From: Rickettsiales bacterium
GTDB lineage: Bacteria; Pseudomonadota; Alphaproteobacteria; Rickettsiales; UBA3002
Reading direction: 5' to 3'
DNA length: 13,830 nucleotides
Assembly (NCBI GenBank): GCA_002725445.1
Contig: PBPD01000082.1
Span: forward strand, 1 to 13,830
Shown piece by piece: positions 7,100 through 13,830 of this stretch (the stretch's first letter is position 1; each line of letters starts with the position of its first letter). The notes under the pieces are model-generated. The model saw only the letters and a program-made list of their open reading frames with translations, was not told the DNA's origin and made no database searches. Both the position numbers and the translations under genes were made by a program.

Positions 7100-7489
7100 C
7101 TAGGCGGCCATTAATGCGTGCTCGATGGAATATTGGATCATTTTGCCATCCGCACGTCCCTTCACGAGAAAGCCCGTAGCACCGCATTCTTTTACCTTGG
7201 TGGCAAGGGTTGGGTCATCCATCCCTGTATACACCACAATGGGCAAGTGCGGCTTCTCGTTATGCAGCGCGGTCACAGAGGCAATCCCATCGATATCAAG
7301 CAGGTTGAGATCAAGTAAGATCGCATCAAATTTACGTTTCTCGATTAAATGGAATGCATCGATTAAACGAGGTGCATTTACAATGTGAAAACGCCCCGGC
7401 GCTTCGCATGAAAGCATTTCCTGAACCAGATACGCATCGGTAATAGAATCTTCCACCAGCAGAAGCTGGATTGCTTTGTTGCTTGCCAC
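7100..7489 (-). CDS. Receiver-only response regulator (second of cluster)
   Basis: 129-residue single CheY-like receiver domain with no output domain. The acidic pair is Glu13-Asp14 (VEDS), the phosphoacceptor Asp60 (LLDLNLLD), the switch Thr88 (VYTGM) and the conserved Lys110 (LVKGR), so it should be phosphorylatable. The start is GTG at 7487-7489, with AGGA nine bases upstream; no in-frame ATG fits. It lies 119 bases downstream of the kinase, probably in the same transcript. With no DNA-binding domain it presumably acts by protein contact, as a shuttle or phosphate sink. Confidence 0.92.
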   Translation of the reverse strand: MASNKAIQLLLVEDSITDAYLVQEMLSCEAPGRFHIVNAPRLIDAFHLIEKRKFDAILLDLNLLDIDGIASVTALHNEKPHLPIVVYTGMDDPTLATKVKECGATGFLVKGRADGKMIQYSIEHALMAA

Positions 7490-7608
7490 TTTTTTTATTC
7501 CTGGATGGTTAGCTCCTATAAACCATAGATTGCATTATTTTGACTATTTTATCAACCATGGCGATATATATGCCTCCTATTAGGACACTCTTTTTGCACT
7601 AGCACTGG

Positions 7609-8370
7609 CTAGGCATGAGCCGACTTACAGGTAAAACAGAGCGTGGTGCCATCCTTCCCATTGGATTCAACCCAAATTCGCCCTCCTGCCTTTTCAATAA
7701 TACGCTTAGCCAGTGCCAAACCAGCCCCGATACCCGGATACTCTTCTTCGACATGTAAACGCCGAAAAATAGTGAATACATCCTCATGAAAGCGGGGGTC
7801 TATTCCTACACCGTTATCCTGCACGCGGTAGGTCACCTCACCTGCAGCTTCATCTTTTTCGCCAGATATCAGCACATGCGGTGTCATGTCTGGTTTAGTA
7901 TATGTGAGTGCATTATTTATCAGGCAATAAAACAATATACTGCAATGCTTTGCATCCATATATATGGTTGGAAAGTTAGCTAGCTCAATGACGGCAGCTT
8001 TTTCGTTAATCATAGGCTTTAGCTGCCCCAACACATACTCAAGGGCATGCTCAACATTAATCGCTTGCGGCGGCTCTGCACGCGAATCGATACGCGAATA
8101 GGTCAGTAACGCTTCGATCATTTGCTGGGCTTTGCTGCCGTTGGCACCAATAAAGCTTAAATAGCGTTTGCCTTTATCGTCGAGCTGCTCGCTGTAACGC
8201 TGCTCAAGCAGGCGAGCAAAGCTGCTGCAGGCCCGCATAGGCGCATTCAAGTCATGCGACACCGCATAGACAAAGCGCTGCAGCTCTTCTTCAAGCTGTG
8301 CGACTTTGCTTTCTAATGCTTTGATATAGGCGTCTTGCTCTGCGCTTGCTTTTTGTTCGACGGCATTCAT
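7609..8370 (-). CDS. Soluble histidine kinase without a sensor domain (phytochrome-type core)
   Basis: 253 residues. Residues 12-34 look like a short coiled coil. The HisKA dimerisation helix follows with phospho-acceptor His39 (AVSHDLNAPMRA), then a complete HATPase: N box INNALTYT (151-158), G1 DNGVGI (185-190), F box FTIFRRLH (199-206), G2 GIGAGLAL (213-220). There is no signal peptide, membrane helix, PAS, GAF or HAMP. The H box (FVYAVSHDL) and the RRLH-EEYPG region resemble the kinase halves of phytochromes and related PAS kinases, here cut off from any input domain. The ATG overlaps the stop of the upstream regulator (ATGA) behind GGTGAGGA, so translation is coupled. Input must come from a partner protein; the upstream photolyase/cryptochrome is one candidate. 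Confidence 0.93.
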   Translation of the reverse strand: MNAVEQKASAEQDAYIKALESKVAQLEEELQRFVYAVSHDLNAPMRACSSFARLLEQRYSEQLDDKGKRYLSFIGANGSKAQQMIEALLTYSRIDSRAEPPQAINVEHALEYVLGQLKPMINEKAAVIELANFPTIYMDAKHCSILFYCLINNALTYTKPDMTPHVLISGEKDEAAGEVTYRVQDNGVGIDPRFHEDVFTIFRRLHVEEEYPGIGAGLALAKRIIEKAGGRIWVESNGKDGTTLCFTCKSAHA

Positions 8371-8810
8371 GTATCCTCACCCATCGGTAGCTTAACCACT
8401 TGGAACCAAAACTGCCTAATAGACTCAACCACTTCATGAAATTGCGTCATATTTACGGGCTTTACGATATAGCTATTACAATGCAGCTTATAAGACTCAA
8501 GTATGTCCTTCTCAGCTTGTGAGCTCGTCAAAACAACCGTCGGTATGGTTTTATATTTCGGATCTTTTTTCAGCACATCCAGCACTTCTTGCCCGTTCAT
8601 GCGTGGCAGGTTCAAATCCAACAAGATAAGATCAGGACGCACACTATTTTCATACCCGTTACGTTGATAAATAAAGTCCAGCGCCTCTTCACCATCCCTG
8701 GCTACATATAGATTATTGCTAAGGCGCATATCTTCAAACGCCTCACGCGTCAGCTCTACGTCACCTGGATTATCTTCCACTAACAGGATTTCAATGGGCT
8801 CTGCTTGCAT
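8367..8810 (-). CDS. Rcp1-like response regulator (receiver only)
   Basis: 147 residues, one receiver domain. Glu12-Asp13 (VEDNPGD), phosphoacceptor Asp65 (LLDLNLP), Thr95 (LTSS) and Lys117 (IVKPVN) are all present. The insertion before strand 3 (YENSVRPDL) and the C-terminal tail FWFQVVKLP with its aromatic pair are marks of the Rcp1 family, whose founding member is the partner of cyanobacterial phytochrome Cph1. The gene overlaps the kinase start by four bases, so kinase and regulator are a cognate pair. The upstream gap to phrB is 56 bases with no terminator-like hairpin and no clear promoter, so read-through from the repair operon is plausible. The ribosome site is weak. Confidence 0.93.
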   Translation of the reverse strand: MQAEPIEILLVEDNPGDVELTREAFEDMRLSNNLYVARDGEEALDFIYQRNGYENSVRPDLILLDLNLPRMNGQEVLDVLKKDPKYKTIPTVVLTSSQAEKDILESYKLHCNSYIVKPVNMTQFHEVVESIRQFWFQVVKLPMGEDT

Positions 8811-8866
8811 CGTGTCGTCTTACAATTTTTGATTTTGATAGGAATGCGAGTACAACTATACCGTGT

Positions 8867-10390
8867 TTACGCTAACCCTTCCAGAAATGATTTGGCTTGT
8901 GAGGCAATTTCTTTTTGCAAGCCCTCGTCCATACGGTCCAAATTACGGTACATCATCTGCATGCGGCGGTTGTTTGCAAAGCGCTCGCGGTGGCGTATGA
9001 GAAAGTCCCAAAACAGGAAATTGAATGGGCATGCACCCTCGCCTGTCTTTTCTTTCACGTTATAGCGGCAGTCTTTACAGTAATTTGACATGCGATTGAT
9101 GTAGGAACCGCTGGCAATATAGGGTTTTGTACCCACCACCCCGCCATCGCCATGCAAGGCCATACCCAACGTGTTTGGTAGCTCCACCCACTCATAGGCA
9201 TCCGCATACACCAGCAGATACCATTCGCACACTTCCCGCACGTCCAGCCCTGCCAGAAGTGCAAAATTACCGGTCACCATCAGCCGCTGGATATGATGCG
9301 CGTAGGCTTCGCGTCGCGTTGTTTCGATTGCCTCGCGCATGCAACGCATATCGGTATCGCCATTCCAGTAAAAAGCAGGCAGTTTACGTTGCGCCAACAA
9401 GTGGTTTTTCTGCACATAATCCGGCATATGATGCCAATAAATTCCACGGATAAATTCACGCCAGCCAATGATCTGGCGAATAAAGCCTTCCGCCGCATTC
9501 AACGGCACATCACCCGACGCATAGGCTTCCTGCACCTGTTTGCAGATATCGAGCGGATCCAGCAACCCTGCATTGATATACGGCGATAAAAGCGAGTGAA
9601 ACAGATAGGGCTCGCCCGCAACCATCGCATCCTGATAATCACCGAAATGTGGCAAGCTATGTGTAATGAAATAGCTTAACGCGCGTTTGGCTTGCGTCTG
9701 CGTCACCGCAAACCAGAACGGCTCACTCTCGCCAAAATGTTCGCCAAACCAGCGCTCCACCAACTCGATCACTTCGGTCGTGATGGCATCGGGCGTAAAC
9801 TCCATCGGGCCTTTTATCGCTACATCGCCCTTGTAAGGCTTACGGTTTTCTTTATCCAGATTCCAGGTGCCGCCTTCGGGCTCATCCCCCTGCATCAGCA
9901 ACCCTGTTCGCTGGCGCATGGAGCGATAAAAATGCTCCATCAACACGTTTTTGCGCCCATCCATCCATTGCGCAAAGTCAGCGCGCGAGCATAAAAAGCG
10001 ATCATCATCGCGTATTTCCACTGGCACACCAAGCGTATCAGACCAGTTTTGCATCGCCTCCCATAGGCGGTATTCACCTGGCTCTGTCACGATAACCTTG
10101 TCGAATGTTTGTGTGTTGAGTGCGCGCTGCACTTCTCCGCTCAGGCTGTGGCTATTATGCTGGTCATTCAGCTGAATATAGCGCACCTGATAGCCCTTCT
10201 CCTTCAGCGCTTGCGCAAAATGGCGCATGGCTGAGAATAGAAAGATAATCTTCTTTTTGTGATGCTTTACATAGGTGGCTTCATCCTTCACCTCAGCCAG
10301 AAGAATAACATCTTCGTTTTTATCACAATCGGATAAGCTCGATATATTATGACTTAGTTGGTCACCTAAGATGAGTCTGAGAGTTGCCAT
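8867..10390 (-). CDS. phrB: Fe-S bacterial cryptochrome/(6-4) photolyase, PhrB type
   Basis: 507 residues, the length I recall for Agrobacterium PhrB. The family binds FAD, a lumazine antenna and a [4Fe-4S] cluster and repairs UV (6-4) photoproducts with light. The four cluster cysteines are Cys350 (TDMRC), Cys438 and Cys441 (YCKDC) and Cys454 (GACPFNF), the same numbers as recalled for PhrB. His365-His366 (YAHHIQR) match its active-site histidine pair. N-terminal domain: LILGDQLSHNISSL. FAD-binding part: AEGFIRQIIGWREFIRG (300-316), NALxAG-like NFALLAGLDV (375-384), PNTLGMALHGDGG. The ATG at 10388-10390 shares its A with the last base of the DUF2256 stop (TAATG). Some homologues act as photoreceptors (CryB), so a signalling role remains possible. 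Fourth gene of the exonuclease-ligase operon. Confidence 0.96.
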   Translation of the reverse strand: MATLRLILGDQLSHNISSLSDCDKNEDVILLAEVKDEATYVKHHKKKIIFLFSAMRHFAQALKEKGYQVRYIQLNDQHNSHSLSGEVQRALNTQTFDKVIVTEPGEYRLWEAMQNWSDTLGVPVEIRDDDRFLCSRADFAQWMDGRKNVLMEHFYRSMRQRTGLLMQGDEPEGGTWNLDKENRKPYKGDVAIKGPMEFTPDAITTEVIELVERWFGEHFGESEPFWFAVTQTQAKRALSYFITHSLPHFGDYQDAMVAGEPYLFHSLLSPYINAGLLDPLDICKQVQEAYASGDVPLNAAEGFIRQIIGWREFIRGIYWHHMPDYVQKNHLLAQRKLPAFYWNGDTDMRCMREAIETTRREAYAHHIQRLMVTGNFALLAGLDVREVCEWYLLVYADAYEWVELPNTLGMALHGDGGVVGTKPYIASGSYINRMSNYCKDCRYNVKEKTGEGACPFNFLFWDFLIRHRERFANNRRMQMMYRNLDRMDEGLQKEIASQAKSFLEGLA

Positions 10391-10539
10391 TATTCACATG
10401 TGCTGTTGGACTTTGCCTGCCTTCGACAACGCTGCGAACAATATTTAACATTTTCCCAGCATTTCTCCCATTTTTTACGCCACGCAAATGGCCGCTGACA
10501 AGTTACACATAGTTTAGTTGGCAAGTTGGCTTTTTTCAT
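10390..10539 (-). CDS. DUF2256 small zinc-ribbon-like protein
   Basis: 49 residues, a very short frame filling the whole gap between ligase and photolyase. The four cysteines are arranged as CVTC (11-14) and CSQRC (34-38), with a tryptophan- and lysine-rich middle (WRKKWEKCW, 20-28). This is the DUF2256 signature: C-x2-C, RP-WRKKW, W-x-V-YCS-RC. It probably binds one zinc ion. The start overlaps the ligase stop by four bases (ATGA at 10536-10539), and the stop shares one base with the phrB start, so all three are translated as a unit. DUF2256 genes are known neighbours of this photolyase class. The function is unknown; a photolyase accessory or nucleic-acid-binding role is inference. Confidence 0.9.
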   Translation of the reverse strand: MKKANLPTKLCVTCQRPFAWRKKWEKCWENVKYCSQRCRRQAKSNSTCE

Positions 10540-12119
10540 ACGATCAGCGCCTTCAGATTATCCAGCGTATCAGCCTCGTTTGCGGGTTTGTCCCAGCGTA
10601 TGCGGTGAATGCGTGGAAAGCGCAACGCCACGCCGGATTTATGACGGTTAGATTCGTGCACCGAGTCAAATGCCAGCTCGCATACCAATGTTTTTTCCAC
10701 TTCGCGCACAGGCCCGAAACGATTGATGGTATTATTGCGTACAAATTTGTCGAGTTGCTTCAACTCCTCATCGGTAAATCCCGAATAGGCTTTGCCTACA
10801 GGCAAGAGCTGCTCGCTCTGCCACAAACCGAAGGTGAAATCCGAATAAAACGAAGAGCGTTTGCCATGCCCGCGCTGTGCATAGAGCATGACCGTGTCGA
10901 TCACTAACGGATCACGCTTCCATTTATACCACACACCCTTTGGTCGGCCGGCCACATAGGGGCTATCTTTGCGTTTGAGCATCAGCCCTTCTATATGATG
11001 CTCATGGCCGCGCTCTGCTTCATCTCGCAAGGCTTGCAGCATTTCAACATCATCTGCTGGCAATATCTGCGCACGCTTGATGCGAGCAGGTTGCTGCTGC
11101 GTGTGCCAATCGCGCAGGCGGGCGCTGCGCTCCTCCAATGGGCGCTCGCGCATATCTTCATCGCCTATGCGCAAAAGGTCATAGGCAATCATAAAAGCCG
11201 GGCTCTCTTTTAGCATTTTTTTGGTTGGAGTCTTACGATTAAGGCGTTGTTGCAAATCGTTGAAGCTACCTGTGCGCCCGTCTTTTTCCACCAGCAATTC
11301 GCCGTCCAGCACAGCCATAAAATCAACCGCCTCCAAAAGATCAGGAAACGCCGCGCCAATGTCATCGCCCGTGCGGGAAAAAAGCGCCTTGCCCTGCGGC
11401 GTGCTCACCAGCTGCACGCGAATGCCATCATATTTCCATTCGACCTGATAGGCTGCCACATCCAGCGTCTCGTGGTCTTTCTCTTCCAGAGGGTGCGCTA
11501 ACATCACCGGATGAAAGGTCACCCGCTCACTCATATCAGGCATCGGCGCTTTGCCTTCCAGCCACGCAAACAACTCGGTGTAAGGCGGCGTCACACCATG
11601 CCAGACTGACTCCACGTCATTCACATCCACACCGCCAAATTCTGCCAGCACTTTCTTGATAAAACGCGCCGACACCCCCACACGCAAGCCGCGCGTGCCA
11701 AGCTTCAACAGCGCCCAACGTTGGTTAGCGTCGCAATTATCTAGCAACAAGGTCAGATATTCGCGCACTCCTTCTTTGGTGCGTTCGTTAAACTGTTCGA
11801 TCACCTCATGCAGCGAAGGCAGGCGGTTGAGTCTTTGCCTATTCTCACTTTCCGGCCATAAATGCGCGATGGTTTCGGCCGACTCCCCCACATAATCATA
11901 GCTCATTTCAAACAACACCGGATCCACACGCTCCTTGATCAAGTCGCGCGCCAGCGAGCGCTTAAACAGATCAAACGACAATTCACCCGCTAATGCCGCC
12001 AATGCCCACCCCCTATCAGGATCAGGCGTATGCGCAAAATAATCCTTTATCAGCTCGCCTTTCGCGTTGTTGCCATGCGTAAAATACAAGCGGTTTAACA
12101 AATGTGAGAAGGCTTCCAT
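10536..12119 (-). CDS. ATP-dependent DNA ligase (exonuclease/helicase-associated type)
   Basis: Seals DNA nicks using ATP through an enzyme-AMP intermediate; accessory to the NAD-dependent replicative ligase. 527 residues. An alpha-helical N-terminal DNA-binding domain (1-200) precedes the nucleotidyltransferase domain: motif I KYDGIR with adenylated Lys229, motif III LDGELLV (271-277), motif IV EGLMLKRKDSPY (377-388), motif V WYKWKRD (397-403). A C-terminal OB fold follows (residues 404-527, containing LRFPRIHRIRWDKP at 499-512). This is the bacterial ligase class found with a beta-CASP exonuclease and an Lhr-like helicase, both present here. The ATG shares one base with the exonuclease stop (TGATG), with AGGAGG ten bases upstream. 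Likely role: repair of breaks or gaps. Confidence 0.96.
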   Translation of the reverse strand: MEAFSHLLNRLYFTHGNNAKGELIKDYFAHTPDPDRGWALAALAGELSFDLFKRSLARDLIKERVDPVLFEMSYDYVGESAETIAHLWPESENRQRLNRLPSLHEVIEQFNERTKEGVREYLTLLLDNCDANQRWALLKLGTRGLRVGVSARFIKKVLAEFGGVDVNDVESVWHGVTPPYTELFAWLEGKAPMPDMSERVTFHPVMLAHPLEEKDHETLDVAAYQVEWKYDGIRVQLVSTPQGKALFSRTGDDIGAAFPDLLEAVDFMAVLDGELLVEKDGRTGSFNDLQQRLNRKTPTKKMLKESPAFMIAYDLLRIGDEDMRERPLEERSARLRDWHTQQQPARIKRAQILPADDVEMLQALRDEAERGHEHHIEGLMLKRKDSPYVAGRPKGVWYKWKRDPLVIDTVMLYAQRGHGKRSSFYSDFTFGLWQSEQLLPVGKAYSGFTDEELKQLDKFVRNNTINRFGPVREVEKTLVCELAFDSVHESNRHKSGVALRFPRIHRIRWDKPANEADTLDNLKALIV

Positions 12120-13129
12120 CAGTCGCCATCCTCCTCATACCCCAAAAGCGACAAGGCCTGCGCCTTCAGCCCGAGTTCGCGTGTCGCATAATGCACCAGC
12201 GCTTCTTCACGCCCATGCGTCACCCATATTTCAGGCGTATCGACATCGCGTAATGTCTGTATCAATTCATTCCAGTCCGCATGATCCGAGATAATCAACG
12301 GCATTTCCACACGGCGCTGTTTGGCACGCGCCCTTATCTGCATCCAGCCCGAGGCTACGGCTGGCATCACCTCAGGCAAATTGCGCGACCAACGGTCAGC
12401 GGTTTGCCCCGGTGGCGCTAACACAATCTCGCCCGCCAGCTCTTTTTTGTTCATATGGCCTATAGCCTGCCAATCGCCTAAAGCTATGCCATGCGCTTCA
12501 TACAGCTCGCATAATTTCACCAGCGCTCCATGCAAATACAAGGTGCGGTCATACCCCGCCTCGCGCAGCGCAAGCATCACCCGCTGGCATTTGCCCAATG
12601 CATACACCCCCACCAGATGACACCGCTCGGGAAAAAACCGCAAAGATTCCAGCAGCTTTGCTACCTCCTGCTCAATCGGTGGGTGGGTGAAGACGGGCAG
12701 CCCAAAAGTGGCTTCAGTCACGAACACATCGCAAGGCACACATTCGAATGGGGCGCATGTAGGGTCGTGTCGGCGCTTATAATCACCGGCAAATACAATG
12801 CGGCTGCCCTCAAATTCCAGCACCGCCTGCGCACTGCCTAAAATATGCCCGGCAGGATAAAAGCTCACATTCACGCCGTTTAATGTGTGGCTCGTTTTAT
12901 ACGGCAAGCCCGTCTGTTTGGCGGCGTGCTCCTCGCCATAGCGACACTGCATGATAGCCAGCGTTTCCGGTGTTGCCAGCGCGTGCCCGTGCCCTGCACG
13001 CGCATGATCAGCATGGCCATGTGTTATCACCGCCGTATCCACGGGCCGCAACGGGTCGATGTAAAAATCGCCGGGCACACAATAGACACCTTGCGGGCGC
13101 ACTTCTATCCATTCACGTGGGTGTGGCAT
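12119..13129 (-). CDS. Ligase-associated DNA exonuclease (metallo-beta-lactamase/beta-CASP fold)
   Basis: 336 residues. Two-metal hydrolase of the beta-lactamase superfamily, related to SNM1/Artemis-type nucleases and expected to trim DNA ends before ligation. Metal ligands: His37, His39, Asp41 and His42 (THGHADH), His95 (YPAGHILGSAQ), Asp116 (FAGDYK); further histidines in SDHADW and THGREE near the C-terminus. The beta-CASP cap lies between. Start: an ATG 14 codons earlier exists (13171), but the ATG at 13127-13129 has AAGGA five bases upstream and begins MPHPREWIEVRPQGVY, the usual N-terminus, leaving 33 bases to the divergent helicase. First gene of the overlapping operon with ligase, DUF2256 and phrB. 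Confidence 0.93.
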   Translation of the reverse strand: MPHPREWIEVRPQGVYCVPGDFYIDPLRPVDTAVITHGHADHARAGHGHALATPETLAIMQCRYGEEHAAKQTGLPYKTSHTLNGVNVSFYPAGHILGSAQAVLEFEGSRIVFAGDYKRRHDPTCAPFECVPCDVFVTEATFGLPVFTHPPIEQEVAKLLESLRFFPERCHLVGVYALGKCQRVMLALREAGYDRTLYLHGALVKLCELYEAHGIALGDWQAIGHMNKKELAGEIVLAPPGQTADRWSRNLPEVMPAVASGWMQIRARAKQRRVEMPLIISDHADWNELIQTLRDVDTPEIWVTHGREEALVHYATRELGLKAQALSLLGYEEDGD

Positions 13130-13156
13130 TGTAATCCTTTTAAGCACCGCTAAATT
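13129..13156 (+). promoter_or_regulatory. Possible promoter for the divergent helicase gene
   Basis: TTGTAA (13129-13134, 4 of 6 matches), a 16-base spacer and TAAATT (13151-13156, 4 of 6). The -10 ends six bases before the helicase ATG, and no Shine-Dalgarno sequence precedes that ATG, again the geometry of a leaderless transcript. Matches are modest. Confidence 0.3.
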
Positions 13157-13162
13157 AATGAC

Positions 13163-13830
13163 ATGGGTCAAAAATCGCTCACATCAAGCAACACGCTCTT
13201 ACCGGACTATGTGCAAGACTGGTTTGCCAGCAGGCAATGGCAGCCGCACGCGTATCAGCTGCGCATGCTGGATGCGTTTGCACGTGGCACTTCCAGCCTG
13301 CTAATCGCCCCTACAGGCGGCGGCAAAACCCTATCTGGCTTTTTGCCTTCGCTCATCGACATTCACGAGGCACAAAACGAAGGGCTGCACACGCTATACA
13401 TCTCGCCGCTGAAAGCCCTCACCAATGATATTGAACGCAACTTGCTGCAGCCCATTGAACAGATGCAATTGCAGGTGAAAGTGGAAAGCCGTCACGGCGA
13501 CACGCCCTCGGCCAAACGCCAGCGGCAGCGCAAAAAACCACCGCATATTTTGCTCACCACGCCTGAATCGCTCATGTTGATGCTCTCTTACACAGACGCG
13601 CCAAAGCTGTTTAAGCATCTGCGTTGTGTGATCATCGACGAGGTGCATAATTTTGCACATAACAAACGTGGTGACTTCACGGCACTTGCCCTCGCGCGTT
13701 TGCAACAATTAGCGCCGCATCATGTGCGTTTTGGTCTGTCTGCTACCGTTGCAGAACCTGAAAAACTCACACGCTGGCTAACCCACCCCGAGCAGTCGAC
13801 ACAAACCATTCAAGCCGAAAGCAGCACCAA
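13163..13830 (+). CDS. Ligase-associated Lhr-like DEXH-box DNA helicase, N-terminal part
   Basis: Open from ATG 13163 to the window end: 222 residues of a protein usually over 800. ATP-driven DNA translocase of superfamily 2. Walker A APTGGGKT (49-56), motif Ia YISPLKAL (79-86), Ib TTPESL (132-137), DEVH box (159-162), motif III LSAT (192-195), and the Lhr-type segment HNFAHNKRGDFTALALARL after the DEVH box. The N-terminus LPDYVQDWFASRQWQPHAYQ is the usual beginning of the ligase-associated subgroup. An in-frame stop lies 12 bases upstream, so this is the only sensible start; it has no ribosome site. Divergent from the exonuclease with a 33-base gap, completing the helicase/exonuclease/ligase set. 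The metallophosphoesterase often found with this set is not in the window. Confidence 0.93.
   Translation, partial: MGQKSLTSSNTLLPDYVQDWFASRQWQPHAYQLRMLDAFARGTSSLLIAPTGGGKTLSGFLPSLIDIHEAQNEGLHTLYISPLKALTNDIERNLLQPIEQMQLQVKVESRHGDTPSAKRQRQRKKPPHILLTTPESLMLMLSYTDAPKLFKHLRCVIIDEVHNFAHNKRGDFTALALARLQQLAPHHVRFGLSATVAEPEKLTRWLTHPEQSTQTIQAESST

Noticed and set aside
8811..8866. Terminator or strong promoter between phrB and the Rcp1-like regulator
   Set aside because: The AT-rich 56 bases hold no stable hairpin with a T run and no convincing -35/-10 pair.
849..10390. Functional link between the iron transporter and the Fe-S photolyase
   Set aside because: They are about 7 kb apart with unrelated, divergently arranged genes between them; proximity alone is no evidence.
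1..13830. CRISPR array, tRNA, rRNA, insertion sequence, phage or toxin-antitoxin genes
   Set aside because: No direct-repeat array, no clover-leaf candidate, no transposase or integrase motif and no terminal inverted repeats were found by reading both strands.

Overview
The window is compact bacterial chromosome with about 95% of bases coding. It has no tRNA or rRNA gene, insertion sequence, phage gene or CRISPR array. The gene families are typical of Proteobacteria: DUF2244, the ligase-associated exonuclease/ligase/helicase set, an Fe-S photolyase with a DUF2256 partner, FutA/FbpA-type iron uptake, and Rcp1-like response regulators. An alphaproteobacterium of moderate GC is my best guess, but the sequence alone does not fix the genus.

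Layout, left to right. (1) 1-1862, minus strand: a ferric-iron ABC transporter, with the periplasmic binding protein first and its permease overlapping it and leaving the window. A Fur-box-like site lies just upstream. (2) 1953-4256, minus: metE, cobalamin-independent methionine synthase, followed by a 14-bp RNA hairpin. (3) 4357-6387: a DUF2244 membrane protein (minus) diverges from two tandem ceramidase-family membrane hydrolases (plus). Both promoters sit so close to the start codons that the mRNAs look leaderless. (4) 6384-8810, minus: an Rcp1-like response regulator, a soluble histidine kinase with no sensor domain, a second receiver-only regulator and a CPBP-family membrane protease. (5) 8867-13129, minus: exonuclease, ATP-dependent DNA ligase, a 49-residue DUF2256 protein and an Fe-S photolyase/cryptochrome (PhrB type). 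Each gene overlaps the next by 1 to 4 bases. (6) 13163 to the end, plus: the start of the ligase-associated Lhr-like helicase, divergent from the exonuclease.

Functional reading. Regions 5 and 6 form a DNA-repair module in which light-driven lesion repair is translationally coupled to a nuclease, a ligase and a helicase. The two-component genes follow 56 bases downstream on the same strand. Their kinase core resembles that of phytochromes, and the first regulator resembles the phytochrome partner Rcp1. The photolyase/cryptochrome could therefore supply the missing light input; this is inference only. The most unusual points are the fully overlapping repair operon with its tiny DUF2256 gene, the sensorless kinase beside a cryptochrome-family gene, the tandem ceramidases with all catalytic residues, and the face-to-face leaderless promoters.
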